Of a DNA stretch of 64,000 nt, positions 17,584-27,075 are shown one piece after another. A program made the translations under genes and the position numbers. Numbering within the stretch: the stretch's first letter is position 1; each line of letters begins with the position of its first letter. The DNA lies in the NCBI RefSeq assembly GCF_020532675.1, contig NZ_JAJAVE010000001.1, forward strand, positions 1,798,001 through 1,862,000, written 5' to 3'. The stretch comes from Methylobacillus gramineus (lineage in GTDB: Bacteria; Pseudomonadota; Gammaproteobacteria; Burkholderiales; Methylophilaceae). The notes beneath the pieces were generated by a model, which worked only from the letters and a program-made list of their open reading frames with translations, ran no database searches and was not told the origin of the DNA.

Positions 17584-18043
17584 GCTTAGTGATCCAGTGA
17601 ATATCGAAAGCGCACGCCTGACCGATGTGCCTGCGCTGTGCCACTTGCTACAACAGCTGTTCAGCATAGAGCAGGATTTCACTCCTGATCTGGAAAAACA
17701 GCGTGCTGGATTAACATTGCTCATCCAGCAGCCGGATCGTGGCACCATCATGGTAGCGCGTAATGCAGAAGGCCACGCCATTGGCATGATCAGCGCCCAG
17801 TTAGTCATCTCTACCGCCGAGGGTGCACCCTCGGCCTGGATAGAGGATATGGTAATAGACAGCGCATGGCGTAACAGAGGCCTGGGAAAATCCCTGCTAC
17901 AGGCCATCCTGAACTGGGCCAGCCAACAAGGCGCGACACGTGCGCAACTGTTGGTGGACATGGACAATACACCCGCGATTGCCTATTACGACCACCTGGG
18001 TTGGCACACCTCACGCTTACAGATGCGTAGCCTGTTTCTCTAG
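17576..18043 (+). CDS. GNAT family N-acetyltransferase
   Basis: 155 residues from the ATG at 17576. The GNAT core is clear: AWIEDMVIDSAWRNRGLGKSLL holds the acetyl-CoA binding motif (R/Q-x2-G-x-G), followed by MDNTPAIAYYDHLGW. The start overlaps the 3' end of the XRE-cupin gene and the AGGAG is directly adjacent to the ATG, so a GTG at 17597 is a possible alternative. Co-transcription with the regulator suggests acetylation of an amine or amino acid, or resistance to one. The substrate is unknown. Confidence 0.75.
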   Translation: MNELSDPVNIESARLTDVPALCHLLQQLFSIEQDFTPDLEKQRAGLTLLIQQPDRGTIMVARNAEGHAIGMISAQLVISTAEGAPSAWIEDMVIDSAWRNRGLGKSLLQAILNWASQQGATRAQLLVDMDNTPAIAYYDHLGWHTSRLQMRSLFL

Positions 18044-18196
18044 CTTCTGCTGATTCAGTTCGTCCCTGTTTAAGCATTTCATGATGCATCCCCTGCTCAT
18101 CATGCAATGCCATGAAGCCTGCTTTCTTTCCTGACTTTTTAGATGTTGCCCGCCTGAATTTTTAAAGATTCCCTATGTCTTGGTCGTAAATAGCTT

Positions 18197-19993
18197 ATGC
18201 AAATCACCCCGCCTATCCCCTTCAACGAAGAGCAGCGATTAGCCACCCTGCAAAGCTTATGCCTACTCGATACACCTCCCGATGCCAGTCTGGACTTGAT
18301 TACAGAATTAGCCGCCAAGCTGTTCAATGTCCCTATCTCGCTGATATCGCTGATTGATCATGGTCGCCAATGGTTTAAATCCAAAACAGGCTTAAGCGTT
18401 GCAGAAACACACCGTAACCAGGCATTTTGTGCCTACGCCATTCACAGCCTGCGTCCTGTGGTGGTGCTGGATACTCATGATGACCCACGGTTCTCAGAAC
18501 ATCCGCTCGTGCTTGGATATCCCCACATCAGATTTTATGCAGGCATCCCCCTGATCATGGATGAAGAAATCGGCATTGGTACCCTATGCATCATAGGCAC
18601 AGAACCTAAAGCGCATTTCTCCTCCGATGAGCTCAATACATTGGCCCATCTAGCGACCATGGTGGTGCAGCGTATTGAGACCCTGCAGTCTATCGGCTAC
18701 ACCGACCAGCCCACAGGCCTGCCGAACCGCAGCAGATTTATTGAAGATATAGAACACTGGCGACAAGCCAGCGCGGCGGCTGACACCAAGCATATTGCAT
18801 TCAGTGTGGATATTTGTGGCCGAGATTATTTTTATGGCATGGTGCAGTCACTAGGTCTGGAATATGCCAATGGATTTCTCACCCATGTCGCCAACACGCT
18901 GAAAGAGCAATTTGCGCCATTGCCGCTATACCGTATTGATACGACCTCTTTTGCCATCATAGACACCTCCTTGACTGAGCAAGACATAGCGCGGATTTCT
19001 CAGGCACTAGGGCATGTATTCAGCCAGTCAATTCACTATAACGGCATCCCTCACCTGGCTATCCTGTCAATTGGATATACCTACCTGGCGGCACACAGCA
19101 GTGCAAAACAATTGATCGGCGCCCTGTCAACCGCAGCAGATAATGCCAGAAAAGCCGGGCAGGTCTCTAAATGCTTTGACTCCATGCAAGGCTATCTTCA
19201 ACAACGCAGCTTTGAGATTCTTGCGACCCTGCCGCACGCACTATCACAACACAACCAGCTGTCCCTGCTCTATCAGCCCAAGGTCGATTTACACTCCAGG
19301 CAATGCTTTGGGGTCGAAGCTTTGCTACGATGGAACCATGCCTCATTGGGCAATATCTCGCCGTCTGAATTTATTCCACTGGCAGAAGAAACCGCGCTGA
19401 TTCGACGCATCACCCACTGGGTATTGCGCTCAGCTTTCAGCCAATTGCGTGACTGGGTTGAAGATGGAACACGCATGGTGGTTTCCATCAACATTTCGGC
19501 CAAAGATATTGAAGATGAAGAATTCGTCGACAGGCTCAGCAGCATGTTAAGTGAATACTCCATTAATCCTGCCTGGGTAGAACTGGAATTTACAGAAACC
19601 GCCATCTCGCGCTCCACCCATAGCATCCAGCAGCAACTGGAGAAAATATCCCAGCTTGGCCTCAAAATATCGATTGATGACTTTGGCGCTGGTTACAGCA
19701 ACCTCAATTATCTGAAGGATATTCCAGCCTCTACACTCAAGATAGACCAATCCTTCATCAAGCAACTGCCCTCAAGCGCCAAGGATATGAAGATTGTGCC
19801 GTCATTGATCCATCTAGGCCATGACCTGGGATTTACCATTCTGGCCGAGGGCATTGAAACGCAGGAAATCTTTGAATTGTTGCGCAATATTGGCTGCAAC
19901 CAAGGCCAGGGATACTGGTTTTCCAAACCTTTGCCTCCGTCACAGATCAAGCCATGGATGCAAGCTCAAGCTGCCGTGCCCTGCACCTACTAA
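18197..19993 (+). CDS. GAF / degenerate GGDEF / EAL protein (c-di-GMP phosphodiesterase)
   Basis: 598 residues. A GAF domain (about 20-165; DHGRQWFKSKTGL, CAYAIHS and GIPLIMDEEIGIGTLCI are its marks) is followed by a GGDEF-like domain (about 170-325) whose signature loop is lost. The EAL domain (about 340-590) keeps all key motifs: E374 in EALLRW, NIS, the EFTE glutamate, DDFGAGYSNL, KIDQSFI, EGIET and NQGQGYWFSKP. It should thus hydrolyse c-di-GMP, with the degenerate GGDEF as a regulatory part. There is no membrane segment, so it is cytoplasmic. It stands alone, separated from the GNAT gene by 153 bp. Confidence 0.87.
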   Translation: MQITPPIPFNEEQRLATLQSLCLLDTPPDASLDLITELAAKLFNVPISLISLIDHGRQWFKSKTGLSVAETHRNQAFCAYAIHSLRPVVVLDTHDDPRFSEHPLVLGYPHIRFYAGIPLIMDEEIGIGTLCIIGTEPKAHFSSDELNTLAHLATMVVQRIETLQSIGYTDQPTGLPNRSRFIEDIEHWRQASAAADTKHIAFSVDICGRDYFYGMVQSLGLEYANGFLTHVANTLKEQFAPLPLYRIDTTSFAIIDTSLTEQDIARISQALGHVFSQSIHYNGIPHLAILSIGYTYLAAHSSAKQLIGALSTAADNARKAGQVSKCFDSMQGYLQQRSFEILATLPHALSQHNQLSLLYQPKVDLHSRQCFGVEALLRWNHASLGNISPSEFIPLAEETALIRRITHWVLRSAFSQLRDWVEDGTRMVVSINISAKDIEDEEFVDRLSSMLSEYSINPAWVELEFTETAISRSTHSIQQQLEKISQLGLKISIDDFGAGYSNLNYLKDIPASTLKIDQSFIKQLPSSAKDMKIVPSLIHLGHDLGFTILAEGIETQEIFELLRNIGCNQGQGYWFSKPLPPSQIKPWMQAQAAVPCTY

Positions 19994-20060
19994 ATCCCTG
20001 ATTTACCTGCCTCAGCGCTCCCTCTTCAGAACACGCATCAATATCCGCCACCGTGTTTAA

Positions 20061-20095
20061 AATAAAAACCCACCCTCTCATCACAAGAGGGTGGG
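20061..20095 (-). terminator. Rho-independent terminator of glnK-amtB
   Basis: On the minus strand a 10-bp perfect stem (CCCACCCTCT with AGAGGGTGGG, arms at 20069-20078 and 20086-20095) is followed by TTTTTATTTT. It lies about 40 bases after the amtB stop. Confidence 0.88.
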
Positions 20096-20137
20096 CTCAT
20101 CATGCTTGCTATTCAAGCGCGTTGCGCGCTCCACTAT

Positions 20138-21475
20138 TTAGCTGTGATAGGCACGCTCACCATGGGATGCGGTGTCCAGGCCTTCACGTTCGTCGTCTTC
20201 CGTCACCCGCAGACCGATCACCAGATCCACGACCTTATACAGAATGAAACTGACGATACCAACATAAACGACGGTGAAGCCAACGGCAATCGCCTGCACT
20301 TCGACCTGGCCAGCCATGGTCACACCTTCTGCGTACCCGATACCGCCAAGTGATGGTGCCATGAAAATACCAGTACCAATCGCGCCAATGATGCCGGCAA
20401 TACCGTGGATACCGAACACATCCATGGTGTCATCGTAACCCAGGCCATTCTTGAGCTTGGTGACTGCCCAGAGGCTGACAAAGCTAGCCACAAAGCCGAG
20501 GATGATGGAGCCCATCGGTCCAATGAAACCGCACGCCGGGGTAATGGCGACCAAGCCTGCAATGGCACCAGATACGGCACCCAGCATGGATGGCTTACCC
20601 TTGAATAGCCACTCGGCAAACACCCAGCCAATCACGGCAGCCGCCGTCGCTAGCTGGGTATTCACCACAGCCAAACCTGCACGGCCATCCGCAGCCAGCT
20701 CGCTACCTACGTTGAAACCAAACCAGCCAGCCCACAGCAGTGAACCACCCACCATGGTCATGACCAGGCTATGTGGTGGCATCGCTTCCTTGCCGTATCC
20801 TAAGCGCTTGCCCAGCACCAGAGCGCCGACCAAGGCCGCAATACCCGCATTAATATGGACTACAGTACCACCAGCAAAATCGGCTGCGCCCAATTCACCT
20901 ATCCAGCCACCACCCCACACCATGTGCGCCATCGGGACGTAAGCAAATGTCATCCAGAGTGCCATGAACAGCAACACCGCAGAGAACTTGATCCGCTCAG
21001 CAAAACCACCCACGATCAGGGCGGGAGTAATCGCGGCAAACGTCATCTGGAAAGTCACGAACAGCAACTCTGGAATGGTCCCTTGCAGACTGTCTGGTGT
21101 AATTCCAGCTAAGAATGCCTTGCTCAGCCCTCCAATCACGGCATTGCCTTCAGTAAATACCAGACTGTATCCATAGACAGCCCACAAGATGGACAGCAGT
21201 GAAAACGTCACCATCACCTGCATCAAGACGGATAGCATATTCTTGGCACGGGCCAGGCCACCGTAGAAAATAGCCAATCCCGGGACTGCCATGATAATGA
21301 CGAGCACTGTCGCTACAATCATCCAGGCAGTATCTCCACTATTTAATACTGCGGGCGCTTCGGCTGCCACCTCTGCCACTGCAGCAGCCTCTTCGGCCAT
21401 ACAGGAACCTGTCATGGCAAACATACCGGCGCCCAAAAGCCCCAGCAAGGTGGAAATTGATAAAAATCGCTTCAT
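20138..21475 (-). CDS. amtB: Ammonium transporter
   Basis: 445 residues with an N-terminal signal-like helix (MKRFLSISTLLGLLGAGMFA) and eleven membrane segments of the Amt/Rh family. The twin-histidine region is present (TVVHINAGIAALVGA and FGIHGIAGIIGAIGTG), as is the N-terminal IFYGGLARAKN. It lies 11 bp after glnK in the classical glnK-amtB pair, in which GlnK blocks the channel when nitrogen is plentiful. Control by a sigma-54-type promoter is suggested upstream of glnK. A terminator closes the operon. In a user of methylated amines it also recaptures ammonium that leaks out. Confidence 0.95.
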   Translation of the reverse strand: MKRFLSISTLLGLLGAGMFAMTGSCMAEEAAAVAEVAAEAPAVLNSGDTAWMIVATVLVIIMAVPGLAIFYGGLARAKNMLSVLMQVMVTFSLLSILWAVYGYSLVFTEGNAVIGGLSKAFLAGITPDSLQGTIPELLFVTFQMTFAAITPALIVGGFAERIKFSAVLLFMALWMTFAYVPMAHMVWGGGWIGELGAADFAGGTVVHINAGIAALVGALVLGKRLGYGKEAMPPHSLVMTMVGGSLLWAGWFGFNVGSELAADGRAGLAVVNTQLATAAAVIGWVFAEWLFKGKPSMLGAVSGAIAGLVAITPACGFIGPMGSIILGFVASFVSLWAVTKLKNGLGYDDTMDVFGIHGIAGIIGAIGTGIFMAPSLGGIGYAEGVTMAGQVEVQAIAVGFTVVYVGIVSFILYKVVDLVIGLRVTEDDEREGLDTASHGERAYHS

Positions 21476-21486
21476 GACATCCTCCG

Positions 21487-21834
<348 letters not shown>

Positions 21835-21910
21835 TTACATCAAAGTGTGTTGATCATCACCAGATTGTCCTGGCACATAATGTCTATTACGTTGGAACAC
21901 GCAAACATCA

Positions 21911-21925
21911 GCAACTCTTATGCCA
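21911..21925 (-). promoter_or_regulatory. Sigma-54-type promoter of glnK-amtB
   Basis: On the minus strand TGGCATAAGAGTTGC matches the -24/-12 consensus TGGCAC-N5-TTGC with one mismatch. It lies about 86 bases before the glnK start, giving a leader of roughly 75 bases. Confidence 0.75.
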
Positions 21926-21960
21926 CTAGAATTTACCTTTATTTTTCAATTGGATAAAAT

Positions 21961-22046
21961 CACACACTATCAATAAAAAGTGTGTGACCGAGAGATAACT
22001 CCCTTTTTTCATGCACCAAAATAATCTCATGCACCAAGCCTGTGCA
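21961..22046. promoter_or_regulatory. NtrC-like binding site upstream of glnK
   Basis: TGCACCAAGCCTGTGCA at 22030-22046 fits the NtrC enhancer pattern TGCACC-N5-GGTGCA with one mismatch. A half site TGCACCA lies at 22012. Both are 90-130 bases upstream of the predicted start point, the usual enhancer distance. A dyad CACACACT (21961-21968) / AGTGTGTG (21979-21986) lies between them and the promoter. The rest of the gap from 21826 to 22186 holds the start regions of two divergent operons. Confidence 0.65.
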
Positions 22047-22186
22047 GAAAAATGGGTTCACAATTGTTGACAATCCATTGTGGATAAAACGCATACATTA
22101 GCTATAGTGGTGCATGGCATAGGGATATTTCCCTGCTCTTGCCAGTTGCAATGCCGTCGAATAATAAAAAAACAGAAAGGTTTTAC

Positions 22187-22900
22187 ATGCGTTTTGCTGC
22201 TTTGGATGACGACAATTCAGAGCTGGAGTTGATTCAGAAAACGGTCACGGCACTTGGCCATGACTGTCACACGTTCAGCAACGGCAAATCTTTATTACGC
22301 GCCTTGCAGCATGAAACCTTTGATTTTCTGGTGCTGGATTGGGAGTTGCCAGATACTTCCGGCCCCGAAGTGGTGAAATGGGTGCGGGAAAACATCCAAG
22401 AAGCCGTCCCCATCCTCATGATCACTAACCGCAGCGATGAGCGCGATGTGGTGCATGGGCTTACTGCGGGGGCTGATGACTTCATGAGCAAGCCCGTGCG
22501 CGTACGTGAGCTCATGGCACGTATTAATGCCTTATTGCGCAGACTGTATCCCAAGGCAACACAGCAGGAATTCACCTGGGGCAACTATCATTGCAATGTG
22601 GCGACCCAGAGCTTTTGGCATAATGGCGTGGCCTTGAATTTGAAAAATAAAGAGTTTGAGCTGGCGCTGTTTTTATTCCAGAACCTGGGACGTTTACTCT
22701 CAAGGCAACATATTCAGGAACAGGTATGGGGAATGCAGTCGGTAGAACTGCAAACACGGACACTGGATACCCATATATCCTCAGTACGGACCAAATTAAA
22801 GCTGCATCCCACCAATGGCTATCGACTGACAGCCGTATATGGAATTGGGTACCGACTGGAAGCGGATGCACCAGAAGTATTGAACAAAGAAGATTCATAG
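22187..22900 (+). CDS. OmpR/PhoB-type response regulator
   Basis: 237 residues from the ATG at 22187, chosen because GAAAGG lies six bases upstream. The receiver domain (1-120) has the acidic pocket D7-D9, phospho-acceptor D51 (FLVLDWELPDTSG) and K103 in DDFMSKPVRVRE. The winged-helix Trans_reg_C domain (about 130-230) has LNLKNKEFELALFLFQN and LDTHISSVRTKL. It opens a three-gene operon with a LysM-FecR exported protein and a CHASE2 kinase, its likely partner. It is divergent from glnK. Confidence 0.9.
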   Translation: MRFAALDDDNSELELIQKTVTALGHDCHTFSNGKSLLRALQHETFDFLVLDWELPDTSGPEVVKWVRENIQEAVPILMITNRSDERDVVHGLTAGADDFMSKPVRVRELMARINALLRRLYPKATQQEFTWGNYHCNVATQSFWHNGVALNLKNKEFELALFLFQNLGRLLSRQHIQEQVWGMQSVELQTRTLDTHISSVRTKLKLHPTNGYRLTAVYGIGYRLEADAPEVLNKEDS

Positions 22901-22920
22901 AAAAAGTTATCAGGGATCAC

Positions 22921-24591
22921 ATGAAAGCCATCAGCACGCATTTGTCTTCACAGCACAGAAGACCATCACCACGCTTACAAGCTTCTCGCTTTGCATTCAC
23001 GCTCGCCGTCATGATGACTTTTCATGTGCAAGCAGAGACCATCAGCCATACCGTGATCAATGGCGATAACCTGTATAACCTTGCCCATCACTACCTGGGC
23101 AATGCCAATGCGTGGCGTCAGATCCAGAAAATCAACGCGATACGTGACCCCTACAAATTGCAACCCGGCAGTACACTCAATATCCCGCGCATAGGAACCA
23201 CCGTCAAAGCCAGCTTTGTCTACGGCGACGTCATGCTGCTGGACGATCAAGAAAAGCCCTCTCGTCCTATCGAGCACGGTGACAAGCTCACTGAAGGCTC
23301 CATCATCAGCACCGGCAACAACAGTTATCTCTCACTTGAGTTTGCCGACCAGTCAATTGCGCGTGTACTCGCCAACTCCACCATCCGCCTGGACAGCATC
23401 AAGGAAGGAGAGCAGCTGTCGTCCGCCCCGCAACGTGTCATTTACCTCAAGCAGGGTAATGTGGATGTCTCGGTCACTCCCGCAGCTAAACGCCAACAAC
23501 CGCACTTCAAGGTCATTACCCCGATGGCCGTCGCAGCGGTGAGAGGGACACGTTTTGCGATCAATACCCAAGAGCAGGCCATGACCAGCAGTGTGACCCA
23601 TGGCCGGGTTGAAATGAGTCCGCAGTCCGCCGCCGCAGTCTCTAAACACAAGAAAAACACGGGGGTACTTCTGGCAGCAGGTCAAGGCTTGGCCGCCAGT
23701 GATCAAGGTCTGGGGCATGCCCAGCAGTTGCTGTCTGCTCCTACCCTGAAAAATTTACCGGACACCCTCGAGCAACCGGAGCTACTGGCTTTTGCCTGGC
23801 CCGCGCTTGAAAACGGCGCGAGTTACAGCTACCGCATTGCCCGGGATGAAGACATGGAACAGGTGTTCCACAATGGGCTATCCCACACCCCTGCATTAGC
23901 CCTGCCCTCATTGCCTGACGGTGAGTATTTCCTCGGTATTCGGGGGCATGATGCTCAAAGTATTCCCGGATTTGAAAGTGTGCATGCCTTCCATATTCAC
24001 GCACACCCATCAAGCCCACTCTTGCTGCATCCCCTGCAAAATCAGTCAATCGGCTCTACCAGCCAGTTTTCCTGCACAGCGGTCCTTAATGCCACCGCTT
24101 ACCATCTGCAGATCGCCCGTGATGCTCAATTCAAGCAAGTGATCGTAGATGCCAGCAACCTCAGCACATGCAGCTACCAAGCCGAAACCTTGGCCACTGG
24201 CGATTATTTCTGGCGCGTTGCCACCATCGCCCCTGATGAAACAGGCAAGACTCGTCATGGCCCATTTAGCCAGCCCAGTGCCCTGACCGTTGATGATGAA
24301 GCACACAGCAGCCCATCCTCCGCCAGCCAGGCCTATTGGGTCAGTCAACGTCCTGACATTCAATATAACGCCCAGATCAGCCTGGATCCAGCATTTTCCA
24401 GCCTGGTCACAGAGAAAACGCTGGTAACACCGCAACTGGATATTTCCTCCCTGCCCAGCGGTCGTTATTACGTCAAACTGGCTACCCAGCTTGAAACCCA
24501 CACCGGACCATATGCCGACGCACGTATTCTTGAGGTCGAGCATGTGGACAATGACTTTGATCGCACCTGGTTCGACAAGCCCAAACAATAA
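22921..24591 (+). CDS. Exported LysM and FecR domain protein
   Basis: 556 residues from the ATG at 22921, with AGGG six bases upstream. A long signal peptide (hydrophobic AFTLAVMMTFHVQA, cleavage near residue 38) is followed by a LysM domain (about 41-92, starting SHTVINGDNLYNLAHHYLG). A FecR domain (about 115-215; TPMAVAAVRGTRFAINT) and two or more fibronectin-like or repeat units in the C-terminal half come next. It should be periplasmic and bind peptidoglycan. FecR proteins of this type are regularly found beside CHASE2 sensors, as here (15 bp gap), so it probably feeds a periplasmic signal to the kinase. Confidence 0.82.
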   Translation: MKAISTHLSSQHRRPSPRLQASRFAFTLAVMMTFHVQAETISHTVINGDNLYNLAHHYLGNANAWRQIQKINAIRDPYKLQPGSTLNIPRIGTTVKASFVYGDVMLLDDQEKPSRPIEHGDKLTEGSIISTGNNSYLSLEFADQSIARVLANSTIRLDSIKEGEQLSSAPQRVIYLKQGNVDVSVTPAAKRQQPHFKVITPMAVAAVRGTRFAINTQEQAMTSSVTHGRVEMSPQSAAAVSKHKKNTGVLLAAGQGLAASDQGLGHAQQLLSAPTLKNLPDTLEQPELLAFAWPALENGASYSYRIARDEDMEQVFHNGLSHTPALALPSLPDGEYFLGIRGHDAQSIPGFESVHAFHIHAHPSSPLLLHPLQNQSIGSTSQFSCTAVLNATAYHLQIARDAQFKQVIVDASNLSTCSYQAETLATGDYFWRVATIAPDETGKTRHGPFSQPSALTVDDEAHSSPSSASQAYWVSQRPDIQYNAQISLDPAFSSLVTEKTLVTPQLDISSLPSGRYYVKLATQLETHTGPYADARILEVEHVDNDFDRTWFDKPKQ

Positions 24592-24606
24592 GTATCCACA
24601 GACAGC

Positions 24607-26955
24607 ATGAAACGCTTCCGCTTGTTTCCGGCTTCCCACCTGCGTAGCCAGGCATTATGGCTGCTGATATCACTGGCGATCCTGATACTGGTTGGGCTGC
24701 TGGCACCTCAGCACCAGTTACTGCAGGCGAATCATCTGGTCCAGGACTTTGTCACGGCAAAACAGCAACATGAGTTGAGTGAAAAAGTCATCATCATTGC
24801 GATTGATGATGACAGCGTGCAATCGCTGGGGCGCTGGCCCTGGCGCCGTAGCCTGCACGCAGAACTGGTCAGGCGGATCAGTGCAGACCAGCCTGCTGCC
24901 ATCGGACTGGATATCCTGTTTACTGAAGCTGATAGTCGCTACCCCAAGGATGACGAGATCCTCTCTGCCGCGATTCAGGATAGTGGTGTAGTCACGTTGC
25001 CCTTACTGATCCAGCAAACCGGCCCAACCGCCAGCCTGCTGCCGCCTCAAACTATGCTGGCAGAGAGTGCTGCCAGCCTGGGGCATGTGCATATCAAGAT
25101 AGATCACGATGGTACCGTGCGCTCGACCTATATGCAGGATGAGATCAATGGCACGCTGGTAAACCACTTTAGCCTGGCCATACTGCAAACCGCGCAGCAT
25201 CCCATCAATATCAGCTCCATAACAGATCAAGAGCGCAGCCCTCTCTTTATGCCAAGCAGCTCCGAGAAGTTGCGTGACCGCCACGAAATGCTGATTCCCT
25301 ATGCAGGGCATACTGGCTATTTCCCACGTATTTCCTATAAGGATGTCATTGAAGATAAACTGCCAGCTGATACTTTCAGAGGCAAGATTGTACTGGTGGG
25401 TGCCACCGCCACGGGTATCGGTGATCAATATGCCACACCGGTATCAGGCGAAGACCATTTGATGCCAGGCGTGGAAATTCTGGCCAACATGGTAGAAGGC
25501 CTGCTCAGCGGACATACCGTCAACCAGGCGTCAGACTGGCAGAATGTACTGTTCAATTTGGCGTTTGTCGCCCTGGCACTGATTGGATTCAATGTCCTCA
25601 GCCCATTGCTGGCACTGCTACTCACGGTCACCCTGCTCACCCTGCTATTGTTCTCCACTTACTTGATTGCCAATGTAAGCGGCCTGCTGATGGCACCAGC
25701 AGCAGGTGTCATGGGGCTGATCGTGATTTATCCGCTCTGGAGCTGGCATCGCCTGGATACCGCTACCCGCTTTCTCACAGCAGAATTTGAGTCATTCAAG
25801 ACCCATTCCCACTTGTTGTTTGGTGCGCAAAAAAATCCACTCTTCAAGGATTTTCTTGACCGGCGCATCAGTGCGCTCGAAGGCGCCGCCAATGAGCTGC
25901 AAAGCATGCATCGCTTTATGACGGATAGCATTAATGGCCTGCCTGACCCCACGCTAATCTGTGATACCACTGGCATCATTCGTATTAGCAACCAGGCAGC
26001 AGCGAGGTATTTTGAAACGAACGATGCAGAAAACCTGCATCAGCAGCAATTGACCAATCTGATTGCCAATATCCGTCACCCACAGAGCCAACAAGCACTC
26101 ATCACCGCTCACACCTTGCAGCAACCGATACCTGCAGAGCTTGCAGCTGAGGCGCGTGATGCCAAGCAGCGCGACCTGCTGATCAAGTTTGTTCCCTGCA
26201 TGAATGCAGCCAACCAACATATCGGCTGGATTCTCAGCATTATCGATGTTTCCCAGCTCTGGCAGGCTGAGCGAGATCGCGATGAAGCTTTCCGCTTTAT
26301 CACGCACGACATCCGCTCACCCTTGTCCTCCATTATTTCCCTGGTCGAGCTACAGAAATTCAATCCGGGGGAGAATGAGGAACGTCTCCTCAACATGATA
26401 GAAAAACACGCGGACAATGCACTGGAGCTGGCAGACAACTTCGTGCAGCTGACACGGGCGAAGTCAGGCCATTATCAGTTGCATGACCTCAATCTGACCG
26501 ACATGCTGCATGAGGTGATTGATGAGTTCTGGATCAAGGCGTATTCCCGTCATATCACCATCAAGCTGGAACAGGCGCCCACTGAGGCGCGTGCGATGAT
26601 AGACCGGACACTGTTCAAGCGCGCCATTGCCAACCTGCTGAGCAATGCCATCAAATTCAGCCCGGATCAATCCACCATTAGCTGCATGATCACGTGCGCC
26701 CATAATGACTGGCATATCTCGGTCAAGGATGCAGGCATTGGCATAGACCCAGCATTACAACCACAGCTGTTCCAATCTTTCAGCCGCCTTCATCACCAAA
26801 GCCACCCAGAGATAGAGGGCACCGGCCTGGGCCTGGCCTTTGTGCACACAGTCGCCATACGCCACCAGGGCAGCGCCTCTGTGGAAAGCGCTCCGGGGCA
26901 AGGCAGCACCTTCTCCATCACCATACCGAGCATACAAGACGGATCAACGTCCTAA
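24607..26955 (+). CDS. CHASE2 sensor histidine kinase with PAS domain
   Basis: 782 residues. After an N-terminal membrane helix (about 13-35) the periplasmic CHASE2 domain (about 55-310) shows IIAIDDDSVQSLGRWPWRR, AAIGLDILFTE and KIVLVGATATGIGDQYATP. Three membrane helices (about 315-385), a PAS domain (about 435-550), a HisKA helix with H567 (RFITHDIRSPLSS) and an HATPase_c domain (NLLSNAIKFSPD, DAGIGID, GTGLGLAFVHT) follow. It is the kinase of the three-gene operon beginning at 22187. The stimulus is unknown. Confidence 0.9.
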   Translation: MKRFRLFPASHLRSQALWLLISLAILILVGLLAPQHQLLQANHLVQDFVTAKQQHELSEKVIIIAIDDDSVQSLGRWPWRRSLHAELVRRISADQPAAIGLDILFTEADSRYPKDDEILSAAIQDSGVVTLPLLIQQTGPTASLLPPQTMLAESAASLGHVHIKIDHDGTVRSTYMQDEINGTLVNHFSLAILQTAQHPINISSITDQERSPLFMPSSSEKLRDRHEMLIPYAGHTGYFPRISYKDVIEDKLPADTFRGKIVLVGATATGIGDQYATPVSGEDHLMPGVEILANMVEGLLSGHTVNQASDWQNVLFNLAFVALALIGFNVLSPLLALLLTVTLLTLLLFSTYLIANVSGLLMAPAAGVMGLIVIYPLWSWHRLDTATRFLTAEFESFKTHSHLLFGAQKNPLFKDFLDRRISALEGAANELQSMHRFMTDSINGLPDPTLICDTTGIIRISNQAAARYFETNDAENLHQQQLTNLIANIRHPQSQQALITAHTLQQPIPAELAAEARDAKQRDLLIKFVPCMNAANQHIGWILSIIDVSQLWQAERDRDEAFRFITHDIRSPLSSIISLVELQKFNPGENEERLLNMIEKHADNALELADNFVQLTRAKSGHYQLHDLNLTDMLHEVIDEFWIKAYSRHITIKLEQAPTEARAMIDRTLFKRAIANLLSNAIKFSPDQSTISCMITCAHNDWHISVKDAGIGIDPALQPQLFQSFSRLHHQSHPEIEGTGLGLAFVHTVAIRHQGSASVESAPGQGSTFSITIPSIQDGSTS

Positions 26956-27075
26956 GCTGGCAAGCACCTTCCGCAAGGCAACTGTCAACAATTGTCAAAA
27001 CCATATGCCTGGGCATGGCTGTCCTGCATGATAGGGACTGATATATAACGTTCCCGTCATCAAGGTGTAGACATA

